NCBI RefSeq assembly: GCF_014646155.1
Contig: NZ_BMMX01000001.1
Coordinates: forward strand, 359,720 to 423,719
Length of the DNA stretch: 64,000 nucleotides
From: Mangrovihabitans endophyticus
GTDB taxonomy: Bacteria; Actinomycetota; Actinomycetes; Mycobacteriales; Micromonosporaceae
Reading direction: 5' to 3'
This document shows positions 32,496 through 41,039 of the stretch, in pieces (within the stretch, counting starts at the first letter, position 1; each line of letters begins with the position of its first letter). A model generated the notes under the pieces. That model ran no database searches. It saw only the letters and a list, made by a program, of their open reading frames with translations, and was not told the origin of the DNA. A program made the position numbers and the translations under genes.

Positions 32496-34674
32496 CGCCG
32501 CGCTCCGCTACCGTCACCCGGGTGGTGCCGGAACGCTGCCGTGTACGCGAGGCACGTCGGCCTGCCCATCGAGCCAGCGGCCCGGCGGGTGGGCTGAGCG
32601 AGCGATATCCGGTTCGGACGCGCTCCCATACCTCCGGTCGACTACTCGGCCCCGAGGAGTCCGGAAGTGCGGACATGAAGGTGTCCACAGCGTCCGCCGC
32701 CCAGGCGGAGTGTCCGGTTGCCACGTTGTCGATGGTGTTGTGGATGTCCACGAACCGGGTGCTGAAGCCATACTCGCGCAGAGCGACGCGGGCCCGGCGG
32801 TAGGCGCCGCCCACCCCGGACAGCTCCATGGCCAGATTGAGTCCGAGCAGTTCGGGCAGGAACGTACGCGGATAACGTCCGATGCACAGCCAGTACACCG
32901 GCAGCTCGAAAGACTCGTTGCGGAACCCCGGCCAGCGGGCGAACTCCAGCGACGAGGTCGGCGGGAGGTCGACGCCCATCTCGTGGAGCACTTCACGGTA
33001 GATGAGCGGATGGTTGAGCCTGGGCTCGCCGTTGCCGAGCTCGTCCCAGTAGGTCGCGAAGAGCGAGAAGCCGATCTCCGAGGGCGCCAGCTCGTAGTCG
33101 GTGAAGCCCTGCAGCCAGCTTCCGTCGATCAGGGTCAGTGGCGCGGTCTGGATGGCGTCGTCGATCACGGCCTCACGGGACGGCGGCGGAGCGTCCGCGC
33201 TTGCTTCGAACTCGTTGCTGTGCCTGTCGTGCTGCGCCTGCAGCCACGGCCGGAGACCTTCGGTCGTCCAATGTGGCGGCAGCGGCCCGGTCCGCCGGTC
33301 CACGCCGTACCGTGACCGGGCCAGCCAGCCCCGGACGTACCGCAGGGACCAGTTGTCCAGCGCCGGACCGCCGGCGCGGGACATCAGCAGGTGGTAGGCG
33401 CCGCGTGTGTCGGTGGGGCAGGGCCCGGGCGGTGGCTCGGCCGCCAGCAGGCCGGACAGCGGGGCCAGGCGGTGCTGGCCGACCGCGTGCGTGGCAGCCG
33501 CCGGGACGGTAACGGCACCGGCCGCCACCGGGGAGGACGAGGGGAGCGCGTCGATCCACCGCCGGATGACGGCGAGATCGTCGGGGGAGAAGATCCGGAA
33601 CATCGGGCCGCGCTCGCCGATCATCCCGGTGACCAGCGGGCTGGTCGCCGAATTGCCGGGTTTGATCAACCGGCTCCGGGCCAGGACGGCGAGGAACGGT
33701 CGCGGGTCGCCACGACAGTCGCGCAGCCATGCCGACAGCGGCCGATCCTCGAGCATCACCTGGCCGTGATACACCGAGGCCTCCCGGGCGCGGAGCCCCA
33801 TCAGCTCGGCCATGGCGTATCCGGGATCGAGCGATGCGGTGACGTCGGCGTGCAGCGACTCGACCGTTTCGCGAAGCGTGGCCAGCGCCCAGCCGAAGCC
33901 CGCGTACACGCTGCCCTTCGATTCCGGTCCGTCCTGGATCAGGGCGTCGGCGATGACCCGGCACTGTTGTGTGGCCGGCGCACCACCATTCCCGGCGCAC
34001 GAGTAGTCGATGGCCGACCAGTCGGCCCGGATCTCCGCCCGTGCGATGGCGAGCGGGGGTGGGAAGCCCACCGCGCGCAGACAGAGGTCCGCCCCGACGA
34101 TCTCCGGGCGGAAGTCGTCCGGCCGCCGGCTCATCAGCAAGAGCACCGCGGGCAGGCGGAACGCCGAATCGGCGATTCGCGTGTCACCGGCCAATCGGGC
34201 CAGGGGAACCGCGTATTCGGATGCGTGGATGTGGCGCAGCAGATCCAGGTACACGCCACCCCGCGCCGCTCCCGGGCGGCCCACGCCGATGTCGGATGCG
34301 TACAGCGCAAGGGCGCGCAGCGGCAGCATCGCGTCCGCGTTCCCCGGGCTGGTCATCCACTGCAGCCATGCGCCGGACGCGACACCGAGCGGCGCCCACC
34401 CGAGGGCTGCCCGGCGAACTGCCAGGCGACGGTTGTCACGGCAGGCGGCCTCGTCGATCGCTTCGAACCGCTCGGCGGTGGCCGCTGACCAGTCGGCTGC
34501 CTCCCGCGTGAGCTCGTCGAGTGAGCGAGCCGGGTCGGCGGCGACCCGCCGCAGCTCCGATCGCACGAGTTCCACCAGATCGCCACCGGGAATCGACGCC
34601 TCGGGGTCGGCCGACCGCGCGTAGACCCGGCGGAACACCGAGTCGGCGCCCTCGACGCTCGCATCGTCGTGCAT
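32488..34674 (-). CDS. Large haem-oxygenase-like diiron (iron-containing redox enzyme family) protein, 728 aa
   Basis: The C-terminal third matches the haem-oxygenase-like oxidase pattern: LIDGSWLQGFTDYELAPSEIG, YREVLHEMGVDLP, LLGLNLAMELSGVGGAYRRA and FVDIHNTIDNVATGHSAWAADAV supply the Glu/His/Asp residues expected to bind two irons. Relatives of this fold perform N-oxygenation, C-C cleavage or desaturation. The roughly 400 residues before it are helical-looking and unassigned, making the protein about twice the usual size. The ATG at 34674 follows GAGGGAG, and the end overlaps the carbamoyltransferase start. The family call is good and the reaction is unknown. Confidence 0.75.
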   Translation of the reverse strand: MHDDASVEGADSVFRRVYARSADPEASIPGGDLVELVRSELRRVAADPARSLDELTREAADWSAATAERFEAIDEAACRDNRRLAVRRAALGWAPLGVASGAWLQWMTSPGNADAMLPLRALALYASDIGVGRPGAARGGVYLDLLRHIHASEYAVPLARLAGDTRIADSAFRLPAVLLLMSRRPDDFRPEIVGADLCLRAVGFPPPLAIARAEIRADWSAIDYSCAGNGGAPATQQCRVIADALIQDGPESKGSVYAGFGWALATLRETVESLHADVTASLDPGYAMAELMGLRAREASVYHGQVMLEDRPLSAWLRDCRGDPRPFLAVLARSRLIKPGNSATSPLVTGMIGERGPMFRIFSPDDLAVIRRWIDALPSSSPVAAGAVTVPAAATHAVGQHRLAPLSGLLAAEPPPGPCPTDTRGAYHLLMSRAGGPALDNWSLRYVRGWLARSRYGVDRRTGPLPPHWTTEGLRPWLQAQHDRHSNEFEASADAPPPSREAVIDDAIQTAPLTLIDGSWLQGFTDYELAPSEIGFSLFATYWDELGNGEPRLNHPLIYREVLHEMGVDLPPTSSLEFARWPGFRNESFELPVYWLCIGRYPRTFLPELLGLNLAMELSGVGGAYRRARVALREYGFSTRFVDIHNTIDNVATGHSAWAADAVDTFMSALPDSSGPSSRPEVWERVRTGYRSLSPPAGPLARWAGRRASRTRQRSGTTRVTVAERGDA

Positions 34675-34726
34675 ACTCGCTCCCTCAACAACCAACCCGA
34701 CACGTCCGGTCCAGCGGTGGAGCCTT

Positions 34727-34819
34727 CTAGAACATCGGGTAGATCGATGCGTCCTTACCCCGGCCCGGCGGGCGCTTGCGTCGGAAGAGCCGGTTGATGA
34801 TCCTTCGCAGGAACGACAC
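34727..34819 (-). CDS. Small basic peptide, 30 aa
   Basis: GTG 34819 lies 8 bases after GAGG and opens a 30-residue frame. It starts MSFLRRIINRLFRRKRPPG, a cationic amphipathic helix, and ends KDASIYPMF. It fits exactly in the 181-base gap between the SGNH gene and the diiron-protein gene on the same strand, where an operon gene would be expected. I do not recognise it. A membrane-anchoring or partner-binding peptide is possible, and so is chance. Confidence 0.45.
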   Translation of the reverse strand: MSFLRRIINRLFRRKRPPGRGKDASIYPMF

Positions 34820-34855
34820 GGTGAACACCTCGTCTCGTGATGTCGACGACGCGCG

Positions 34856-35893
34856 CTAGGAGAGTTTCAGCGCCTCGGCCGTCGCCCTGGCGACGATGTC
34901 ATGTCCCGTGTCGTTGTAGTGAACACGGTCGACGAACATCCAGTCCGCTTCGCCGGCCAGTTCGGCGACGACCGGATTGAGGTCGACGAAATTGACGCCC
35001 TGGCTCGCGCAGGCGGCACTCAGCGCGGTCGCGAAGGATCCGGCAAAGGCCGTCGAGGCGATGTCGGCGTATGCCTCATCCCACGGCCCCAATTCGGACA
35101 TCTGATCGTACTCATCGAAGAGTGCCTGCTCTTGTGGCGCGTAGGCGTATCGCATCCACCGCGTCATCGGCTGGAGAACGTACGAGATGCGCGTGTCCGA
35201 TCCGGCGATGCGACGCCAGATGTCGAGTTGGCGATGTGTCGTCTCGGTGGCGGAGGTGATCACCATTTGCGTGTCTCGGCGCAGGTCGTCCATGGTAGAC
35301 ACGGTCGGGGCCTGCTTGCCCCGGCGCCCGAAAAGCCTGGCACCCGGGCCGGCGGCCCGGCGCAGTTCCGCCATCTTCTCGAAGTATTCGCCACAGAAGA
35401 AGAAGGCGCCGTGGTCACCCTGCTGCCACTCGGGCAGTCGCGCCATGATGACGGCGTTCACTCCAGAGAAGATCACGATCTCGTCGATGTCGCCGAGCAG
35501 GTGCCGGTAGAGCGCAAGGAGGAGCACCTCCTGCGTCGGGTTGAAGCAGTAGCTGCCGAAGTTGAGCCAGGGCGCCGACGGGGCATACCGGCTCCACAGC
35601 AGTGACGCCAGCGTGTGCGAGTCATCCGTGGCGCCCACGCCCAGCGCCGACGAGCCGCCGGCCAGGATCCGGACCGGTCCGGGCGGGACGTTCCCCGCCG
35701 CGGAGGCGGTCACGCCCCCGCTCCCGACGCTCACCCGGAAACCGGAACGGTCGGTGTTCACCGACGGCGACACGAAGTTGGTCCGATGAAAATACATCAG
35801 GTACGGCACGTAATTGCGATGAGCCGGGTCCTTCAGCGCATCGTAGTCGCGCATTTGTGGAGTCAACTCGTAGCGTTTCGACTGGGCGGGCAT
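34856..35893 (-). CDS. SGNH/GDSL-type hydrolase-fold protein, 345 aa
   Basis: LAGGSSALGVGATDD contains the block I Ser, LNFGSYCFNPTQE the block II Gly, IFSGVNAVI the block III Asn and MFVDRVHYNDTGH the Asp-x-x-His of block V. The N-terminus YELTPQMRDYDALKD...YVPYLMYFHRTNF is typical of the SGNH proteins found beside NodU-type carbamoyltransferases. Substrates may be acyl or sugar esters. No signal peptide or transmembrane helix is seen. It is the first gene of a minus-strand unit running through the small peptide, diiron protein, carbamoyltransferase and SxtJ-like protein. Confidence 0.8.
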   Translation of the reverse strand: MPAQSKRYELTPQMRDYDALKDPAHRNYVPYLMYFHRTNFVSPSVNTDRSGFRVSVGSGGVTASAAGNVPPGPVRILAGGSSALGVGATDDSHTLASLLWSRYAPSAPWLNFGSYCFNPTQEVLLLALYRHLLGDIDEIVIFSGVNAVIMARLPEWQQGDHGAFFFCGEYFEKMAELRRAAGPGARLFGRRGKQAPTVSTMDDLRRDTQMVITSATETTHRQLDIWRRIAGSDTRISYVLQPMTRWMRYAYAPQEQALFDEYDQMSELGPWDEAYADIASTAFAGSFATALSAACASQGVNFVDLNPVVAELAGEADWMFVDRVHYNDTGHDIVARATAEALKLS

Positions 35894-36368
35894 TCAGGCC
35901 GTCCGCTACTCAAGCTCGCGCGGCGACGCCGCAGTGAAGATGGGTGTCGACAATGTAGGCCTTCCCCCGTGAAGCTCATGAGCCTTATGAGAGGTCACTG
36001 TGCCATACCAGTAAACGCATGGGCAACCCGTATCCGCAGAGATTTCGTGGGGTGCCGGGCTGTGAACGTGCGCGCTACCAGCGTCTTTTGCCGACATCTT
36101 TCGCCCACTGTGGTGCGTCGCCGCGCGGCTTCGCGTCGCTTGTGGACAAGGGGTGGCGTGAGCCGTGAGCATCGCCTAAGGTGAGGCGTAGAGATCAACA
36201 GACGCCGATGGTAGAAACCGGTAGTGGCATCGACCGACGTCATGGCCTTTGCCTCTTTTTCGTTGATCGGCATTCCGTGCGACGTTGAGCCGTGACGACT
36301 GCGAATGTGCGCGTCCTTGTCGCCGACCATGCTCCCGTTCGCCACCGACTGACGAAGGACCTGCCACG
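35894..36368. promoter_or_regulatory. 475-bp divergent intergenic region
   Basis: It separates the minus-strand SGNH operon from the plus-strand phosphonate genes, so it should contain both promoters. GC is somewhat lower than in the surrounding genes. Short frames occur on both strands, but none has a convincing ribosome-binding site or protein character. I see no strong hairpin or palindrome. Confidence 0.4.
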
Positions 36369-37502
36369 ATGATCACCGCGCAGGGCATGCTGGACACGCT
36401 GACCGATCATGGTCATGCGCTGGTCACCGGCGTCCCGTGCTCCTACTTCGCGGGCCCGCTTCGGCTGCTGGATCGCGGGGTCGGACCCCGGTACATACCC
36501 GCGGTGAACGAGGGCAGCGCGATCGCGATCGCTGCGGGCGCGCAGCTCGGTGCGGAGCTGCCGGTCGTGCTGGCGCAGAACTCCGGCTTCGGCAACATGA
36601 TCAATCCGCTCACCTCGCTGGTGCTTCCTTACCGGGTCCCGATGACGGTGATGGTCAGCATGCGGGGTTGGCCCACCGCGAGCGCGGGCGAGCCTCAGCA
36701 TCACTGGATGGGACGTACAGTGCCGGGCTGGCTCGACTCCCTCGACGTCTCGCACTGGATGCTGACCGCCGACGGCCCGTCCCTGTCCGACCTGCTAGGG
36801 CGCGCCCGCCCGGTCCTCGACGACGGCCAACCGGCGTTCATTCTGGTCGCGAAGGGCGCCATCGCCGATGACGCGCCGGCCCCGGAGGCGCCGAGCGACG
36901 CGCGCCCGACCCGCGACGAGGTGGTCACGGCGTTGCTGGCAGAGGTGGGCGACGCCCACGTGCTGAGCACGACGGGATACCTGTCGCGCAGCTTGTTCAA
37001 CCACGGCGACCGTGCTCGCAACTTCTACATGCAAGGCTCGATGGGGCACGTCTCGGGCATCGCGCTCGGTGCCGCACTGGCTCGCCCGGAGAGCCGATTC
37101 GTGGTGCTCGACGGCGACGGTGCCGTCCTGATGCACATGGGTGTCATGGCGACGGTCGGCGCCAACGCACCGTCCAACCTGACGCATGTCGTCTTCGACA
37201 ACGGCGTGTACGACTCCACCGGCGGCCAGCGCACCGGCTGCTCGCACACCGACTTCGCGTCGGCCGCCATCGCCTGCGGCTACCGCGACGCCCGGACGGT
37301 CGAGACGATCGACGCCCTGCGCGGAGCGTTGCGCTCGGCGCTCGCCGCCTCCGGACCCATCGCCATCGTGGTACGTGGTGCCGCAGGTGGAACGGCCGGT
37401 GAACGGGCTTCGAACAACCTGCCCGTCGCCGAGATCGGCGCCCGTTTCCGCGACAGTCTGGCCGTCGCCGCACATCAGCCCGGCGGTCGGGTGCCGGCAT
37501 GA
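36369..37502 (+). CDS. ppd: Phosphonopyruvate decarboxylase, 377 aa
   Basis: This thiamine-diphosphate enzyme decarboxylates phosphonopyruvate to phosphonoacetaldehyde, pulling the unfavourable PEP mutase reaction forward. The N-terminus HALVTGVPCSYFAGPL and AVNEGSAIAIAAGAQL (Glu for the cofactor), the DGDGAVLMHMGVMATVG motif at 248-264 and HVVFDNGVYDSTGGQ are typical. The ATG follows a GAAGGA site; a longer frame from 36285 adds non-conserved residues. Its TGA overlaps the ATG of the reductase. It is the first gene of the plus-strand phosphonate run. Confidence 0.93.
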   Translation: MITAQGMLDTLTDHGHALVTGVPCSYFAGPLRLLDRGVGPRYIPAVNEGSAIAIAAGAQLGAELPVVLAQNSGFGNMINPLTSLVLPYRVPMTVMVSMRGWPTASAGEPQHHWMGRTVPGWLDSLDVSHWMLTADGPSLSDLLGRARPVLDDGQPAFILVAKGAIADDAPAPEAPSDARPTRDEVVTALLAEVGDAHVLSTTGYLSRSLFNHGDRARNFYMQGSMGHVSGIALGAALARPESRFVVLDGDGAVLMHMGVMATVGANAPSNLTHVVFDNGVYDSTGGQRTGCSHTDFASAAIACGYRDARTVETIDALRGALRSALAASGPIAIVVRGAAGGTAGERASNNLPVAEIGARFRDSLAVAAHQPGGRVPA

Positions 37503-39361
37503 CGCCCGACGTTCGTATCGGCCGCGGGGTGGTGAGCCGGCTGCCCGAAGTGCTCGGTCAGGCTCGGCGGGTGCTGATCGTCCACGGCCGGCGCTCGTTC
37601 CGCGCCGGGCCGGCCGCGACAGCGGTGGACGGCCTCGCCACCGGCGTGCGTTACTACGCGGGCGTACGCCCGAATCCGGCCCTGCAGCAGGTTCGTGAGG
37701 CTGTCGCGCTCGCCCATGAGTTCAAGCCGGACACGATCGTCGGGATCGGTGGCGGCAGCGCGATGGACGTCGCGAAGTGCGTCGCCGTCCTGGGCCGGTG
37801 CGCCGCCGACCCTCGCTCGTTTCTGCTCGGATCAAGCCCGATACCCGACCGCCGATCCGTCCGCCTGGTCCAGATCCCGACGATCGCCGGCTCGGGCAGC
37901 GAACTCACCTGCTTCGCCACGGTGTACTTCGGGCACCGCAAGCTCTCGCTCGACCATCCGAGCGCACGGGCTGACCATGTCCTGATCGACCCGGATCTGG
38001 CTGCGACGGTGCCGATGCCGGCGGCCGCGGCGAGCGCCCTGGACGCGATGGCGCAGGCGGTCGAGTCGGCTTGGGCTGTCGCGGCTACCGTCGAGTCCCG
38101 CGACCTCGCCATGCGGGCGCTCGAGACCTTGACACCGGTCCTCGCGGCGGCGACGAGCGGGAGGACGTTTGCGGAGCCAGGACTGCGCACCGAACTGGCC
38201 CGCGGAGCCGCCCTTGCCGGTGCGGCGATCAACACGTCGCGCACCACCGCTGCGCACGCGCTGTCCTACGCACTGACCGCCAGGTACGGCATCACCCACG
38301 GCGCCGCGGTGGGGCTCCATCTGCGCTGGCTGATCGGTCATAACTCCGCGGTGACCGCGACCGATACACGCCATCCCGGTGGCCCCGACGCTTTGCGGCG
38401 CCTCATTGACGACCTGCAGCGGATCTGCCTCATGGGCGCCGGCGTTCCGCTGGAGACGATGATCGACCGTTTGCTCTCGATGCACGGCGCGGACGGGTTC
38501 CAGATACCGCGCCGCGAATGGCATGAAGATCTGTCCGGCGGGCGGGCGCTGAACAATCCACGTCAGGTGAGCCACGAGGACGTGCTGCGCAACACCTGCG
38601 TGCCACGACGCTCAAGCGGAATCGGCGCCGTCGCCCCCGGGCCGGCTCCGACGTACACAGGAGGTCTCATGAAGGCGTCTACCGATTCGTTGCCCTGTTT
38701 CATCGGCGAGCTCCCTGTTCCCGACCTCGAAGAACGGATCAAGGCTTCGGACGGCCTGCTGACGTTCGAGTGCGGCGACGAAGAGGCTGTGCTCCGGGCC
38801 GCGCGGAGTGTCGGCGAGGTGATGTTGCACCCGGACAGCGACGCCCGTGGTGTCACACCGATCCGGCTGACCGAAGGCCGGACGGACGTCGGGCTCACCA
38901 CGGGCGAACTCATGGCGCACACGGACCGGCCGGCGACCGAGAACCCTCCCAGATATCTGTTCCTGTGGTGCAAGCGGGGATCCGACGACGGCGGCGAGAC
39001 GGTCGCCTATCGTGGCCGCGATGTCGTGCGCTATCTGGAAGAACATGACCCGGACACCCTCACGGCGGTGACCTCGTCGCAGGCGGCGATCTTCCGGACC
39101 GCGCAGTACGAGCATGTCGGTCCGATCATCCGCATCGAGGATGGTGAAGTCGTGAGCGTGCGGCTGCGGTTCGATCGGCTCATCCATTTCTCCTGGGAGG
39201 TCGCACGGAACCTGCCCGCATTCCTCGTCGCGCTGGAATCCGTGGCAAGGCGTTTCGCTCTCCAGCCCGGCCAGGGCTACATCCTCGACAACCTGACCTG
39301 GTTCCACGGCCGGACCTCGTACACCGGCGACCGCGAGGTGTCCCGAATCATGGTTGCCTGA
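37499..39361 (+). CDS. Phosphonoacetaldehyde reductase (Fe-ADH) joined in frame to a 2-oxoglutarate/Fe(II) oxygenase, 620 aa
   Basis: Residues 1 to about 367 are an iron-type alcohol dehydrogenase: GIGGGSAMDVAK, IPTIAGSGSELT, ALDAMAQAVES and the His ligands in AAHALSYALTARYGITHG. Beside ppd, this should reduce phosphonoacetaldehyde to 2-hydroxyethylphosphonate. It ends naturally near NPRQVSHEDVLRNT, but no stop follows. After a Pro/Gly linker the same frame continues at Met391 into a TauD-like oxygenase, with ELMAHTDRP (metal His/Asp), NLTWFHGRTSY (distal His) and a final Arg region. AGGAGG at 38659-38664 lies just before ATG 38669, so the oxygenase could also be made separately. Either a true fusion or a lost stop codon is possible. 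Confidence 0.85.
   Translation: MTPDVRIGRGVVSRLPEVLGQARRVLIVHGRRSFRAGPAATAVDGLATGVRYYAGVRPNPALQQVREAVALAHEFKPDTIVGIGGGSAMDVAKCVAVLGRCAADPRSFLLGSSPIPDRRSVRLVQIPTIAGSGSELTCFATVYFGHRKLSLDHPSARADHVLIDPDLAATVPMPAAAASALDAMAQAVESAWAVAATVESRDLAMRALETLTPVLAAATSGRTFAEPGLRTELARGAALAGAAINTSRTTAAHALSYALTARYGITHGAAVGLHLRWLIGHNSAVTATDTRHPGGPDALRRLIDDLQRICLMGAGVPLETMIDRLLSMHGADGFQIPRREWHEDLSGGRALNNPRQVSHEDVLRNTCVPRRSSGIGAVAPGPAPTYTGGLMKASTDSLPCFIGELPVPDLEERIKASDGLLTFECGDEEAVLRAARSVGEVMLHPDSDARGVTPIRLTEGRTDVGLTTGELMAHTDRPATENPPRYLFLWCKRGSDDGGETVAYRGRDVVRYLEEHDPDTLTAVTSSQAAIFRTAQYEHVGPIIRIEDGEVVSVRLRFDRLIHFSWEVARNLPAFLVALESVARRFALQPGQGYILDNLTWFHGRTSYTGDREVSRIMVA
38659..38671 (+). promoter_or_regulatory. Internal ribosome-binding site and ATG within the fused gene
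   Basis: AGGAGG followed by TCTC and ATG lies in the linker between the reductase and oxygenase parts. It is one of the strongest sites in the window and matches the natural N-terminus of the oxygenase. It suggests that the downstream half is, or recently was, an independent gene starting at 38669. Confidence 0.7.
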
Positions 39362-39403
39362 GCCGACCCGCCGATCCGATCCACTGAGAGTTGAAGAGGG
39401 CCC

Positions 39404-40588
39404 ATGCGCATCCTTTTTGCCAGCCACTGCCCGCTCGACGCCTCGGGGAGCGGGATCTACATCCGGAAGGTCGCGGAGCGTCTCCAGTCGCATGGGCACG
39501 AAGTAATGACCTTGTGCCCCGCCGGAAGCGCGACCGACAGCTTCCCGTTCCCGCACGAGCTTGTCGGAACTCCGGGACGGCCGTCGCGGTGGAATCTCCC
39601 GTTTGAATTCCCCAATTTCAGCGGCCACCGCGACAGTCACCTGCTCTACGACGAACTCGACGCCTCCGGCATCGCTACCTACCTTGACGTATGGGAGTCC
39701 GCGCTGACGGACGTCATCCGGGAGTTCAAGCCAGATGTGATGCACGTGAACCACGCATTCCTGATCGCGTACGCGGCGTCGAGCATGCCTCTGCCCTATG
39801 TTGTGGTCTCACACGGCAGTGAATTCCTGCGACCGCGCCCGAATGCCTCGTTCGATGAGTATCGGCGGCAGGGCCTGCGGGGGGCGCGCGGAGTCGTCGC
39901 CATCACACCCGACATCGCAACGCTGATGTGCGAGGCGTCCGGCATCGACCGCGAACGCGTGCACATCGTGCCTCCCGGCTACGACCCAGAGGTGTTCCGT
40001 CCGTCGGCGGTCGACCGGAAGGCGATCTTGGAGTCGTTCGGTCTGTCGGCAGTGGCCCCGTGCGTCGCGTACATCGGACGGGTCGTCGAATACAAGCGCG
40101 TGCCCGACATGTTGACGGCGCTCGCGACGATCTCCGCTCCGCAGCGCCCGCAAGTGCTGGTGGTAGGGGACGGCCTGAGCCTGCCGCACTCGATGGAGGT
40201 CGCGAAGCGGCTCGGCCTGCATGACGTGGTCTTCGCCGGCCACATCGCCGACCGGTACCGGCTGACCGAGGTCTTCAACGCGATCGACCTGCTGGTGCTG
40301 CCCAGCGAGAACGACCCATACCCGATGACGGCGATCGAGGCCCTGGCCTGTGGCACGCCCGTGCTGACCAGCGACCGTTGCGGTGTGACGGACATCGTCG
40401 CCGACGTGGCCGGCGCCGTGTACCCCGTCGGTGACACGGGAGCCATCGCGGCGCGCGTTCAGGAGGCGGTGCGCGACGACTGGAAGGCCTCCCGCGGGCC
40501 GCACGGGCCGGCTCGCGTCGCTGCCAAGGCGTGGCCGGGCATCGTCGACCAGTTGCTCGACGTCTACCGCCAGGCTGTCCAGGTCTAG
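39404..40588 (+). CDS. GT4-family glycosyltransferase, 394 aa
   Basis: The GT-B fold is shown by the N-terminal HCPLDASGSGIYIRKVAERL, the interdomain SHGSEFL and IVPPGYDPEVFRP, then VAYIGRVVEYKRVPDML and the C-terminal ExxxxxxxE motif in ENDPYPMTAIEALACGTPVL. Such enzymes use nucleotide sugars. In several phosphonate clusters glycosyltransferases decorate hydroxyethyl- or aminoethylphosphonate, which is a plausible but unproved role. The ATG follows GAAGAGGG and lies 42 bases after the oxygenase. Confidence 0.9.
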   Translation: MRILFASHCPLDASGSGIYIRKVAERLQSHGHEVMTLCPAGSATDSFPFPHELVGTPGRPSRWNLPFEFPNFSGHRDSHLLYDELDASGIATYLDVWESALTDVIREFKPDVMHVNHAFLIAYAASSMPLPYVVVSHGSEFLRPRPNASFDEYRRQGLRGARGVVAITPDIATLMCEASGIDRERVHIVPPGYDPEVFRPSAVDRKAILESFGLSAVAPCVAYIGRVVEYKRVPDMLTALATISAPQRPQVLVVGDGLSLPHSMEVAKRLGLHDVVFAGHIADRYRLTEVFNAIDLLVLPSENDPYPMTAIEALACGTPVLTSDRCGVTDIVADVAGAVYPVGDTGAIAARVQEAVRDDWKASRGPHGPARVAAKAWPGIVDQLLDVYRQAVQV

Positions 40589-40598
40589 GAGGATGGTC

Positions 40599-41039
40599 TT
40601 GCAGGGTATCGTCGTCCGCACCGCGGAGCCCACACATCTCGGCGGCATACTCGAGCTGTGGCGTGCGGCCGGACACCGGAAGAGTGCCACCGACAACGTC
40701 GAGAGCCTTGCCGCGGTCCTTGCCCATCCGAACGCGACAATCCTTGTCGCCCTCGACGGTCATGCGCTGGTGGGTTCCGCGCTACCGGCCTGGGACGGCT
40801 GGCGCGCCACTGTTTACCGCGTGGTGTTACATCCTCGATGGCGGGAGCACGAGGAGATCGGCCTGACCTTGATCACAGCCGCTGTGACATGGCTGCGCAG
40901 GTTCGGCGTCGAGACCGTCAGCGCTCCCGTCGGTGACACCGCCGCCGCGCAACTGCTGTGGAAGCGTGCGGGATTCCGCCATGACGTGCAGACTCACCGC
41001 TTCACGCACGATATCGACCCGGATGGTGGCGAGCGTTGA
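40599..41039 (+). CDS. GNAT-family N-acetyltransferase, 146 aa
   Basis: IVVRTAEPTHLGGILELWRAAGH starts the GNAT fold. VYRVVLHPRWREHEEIGLTLI is the acetyl-CoA binding segment, and AAQLLWKRAGFRHDV closes the domain. Members in phosphonate clusters can acetylate an amino product for self-protection. GGAGG abuts an ATG at 40593 too closely, so the TTG at 40599 (6-base spacer) is preferred. A TTA leucine codon occurs at 40827. The stop overlaps the SIS gene as TTGA. Confidence 0.85.
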   Translation: MQGIVVRTAEPTHLGGILELWRAAGHRKSATDNVESLAAVLAHPNATILVALDGHALVGSALPAWDGWRATVYRVVLHPRWREHEEIGLTLITAAVTWLRRFGVETVSAPVGDTAAAQLLWKRAGFRHDVQTHRFTHDIDPDGGER

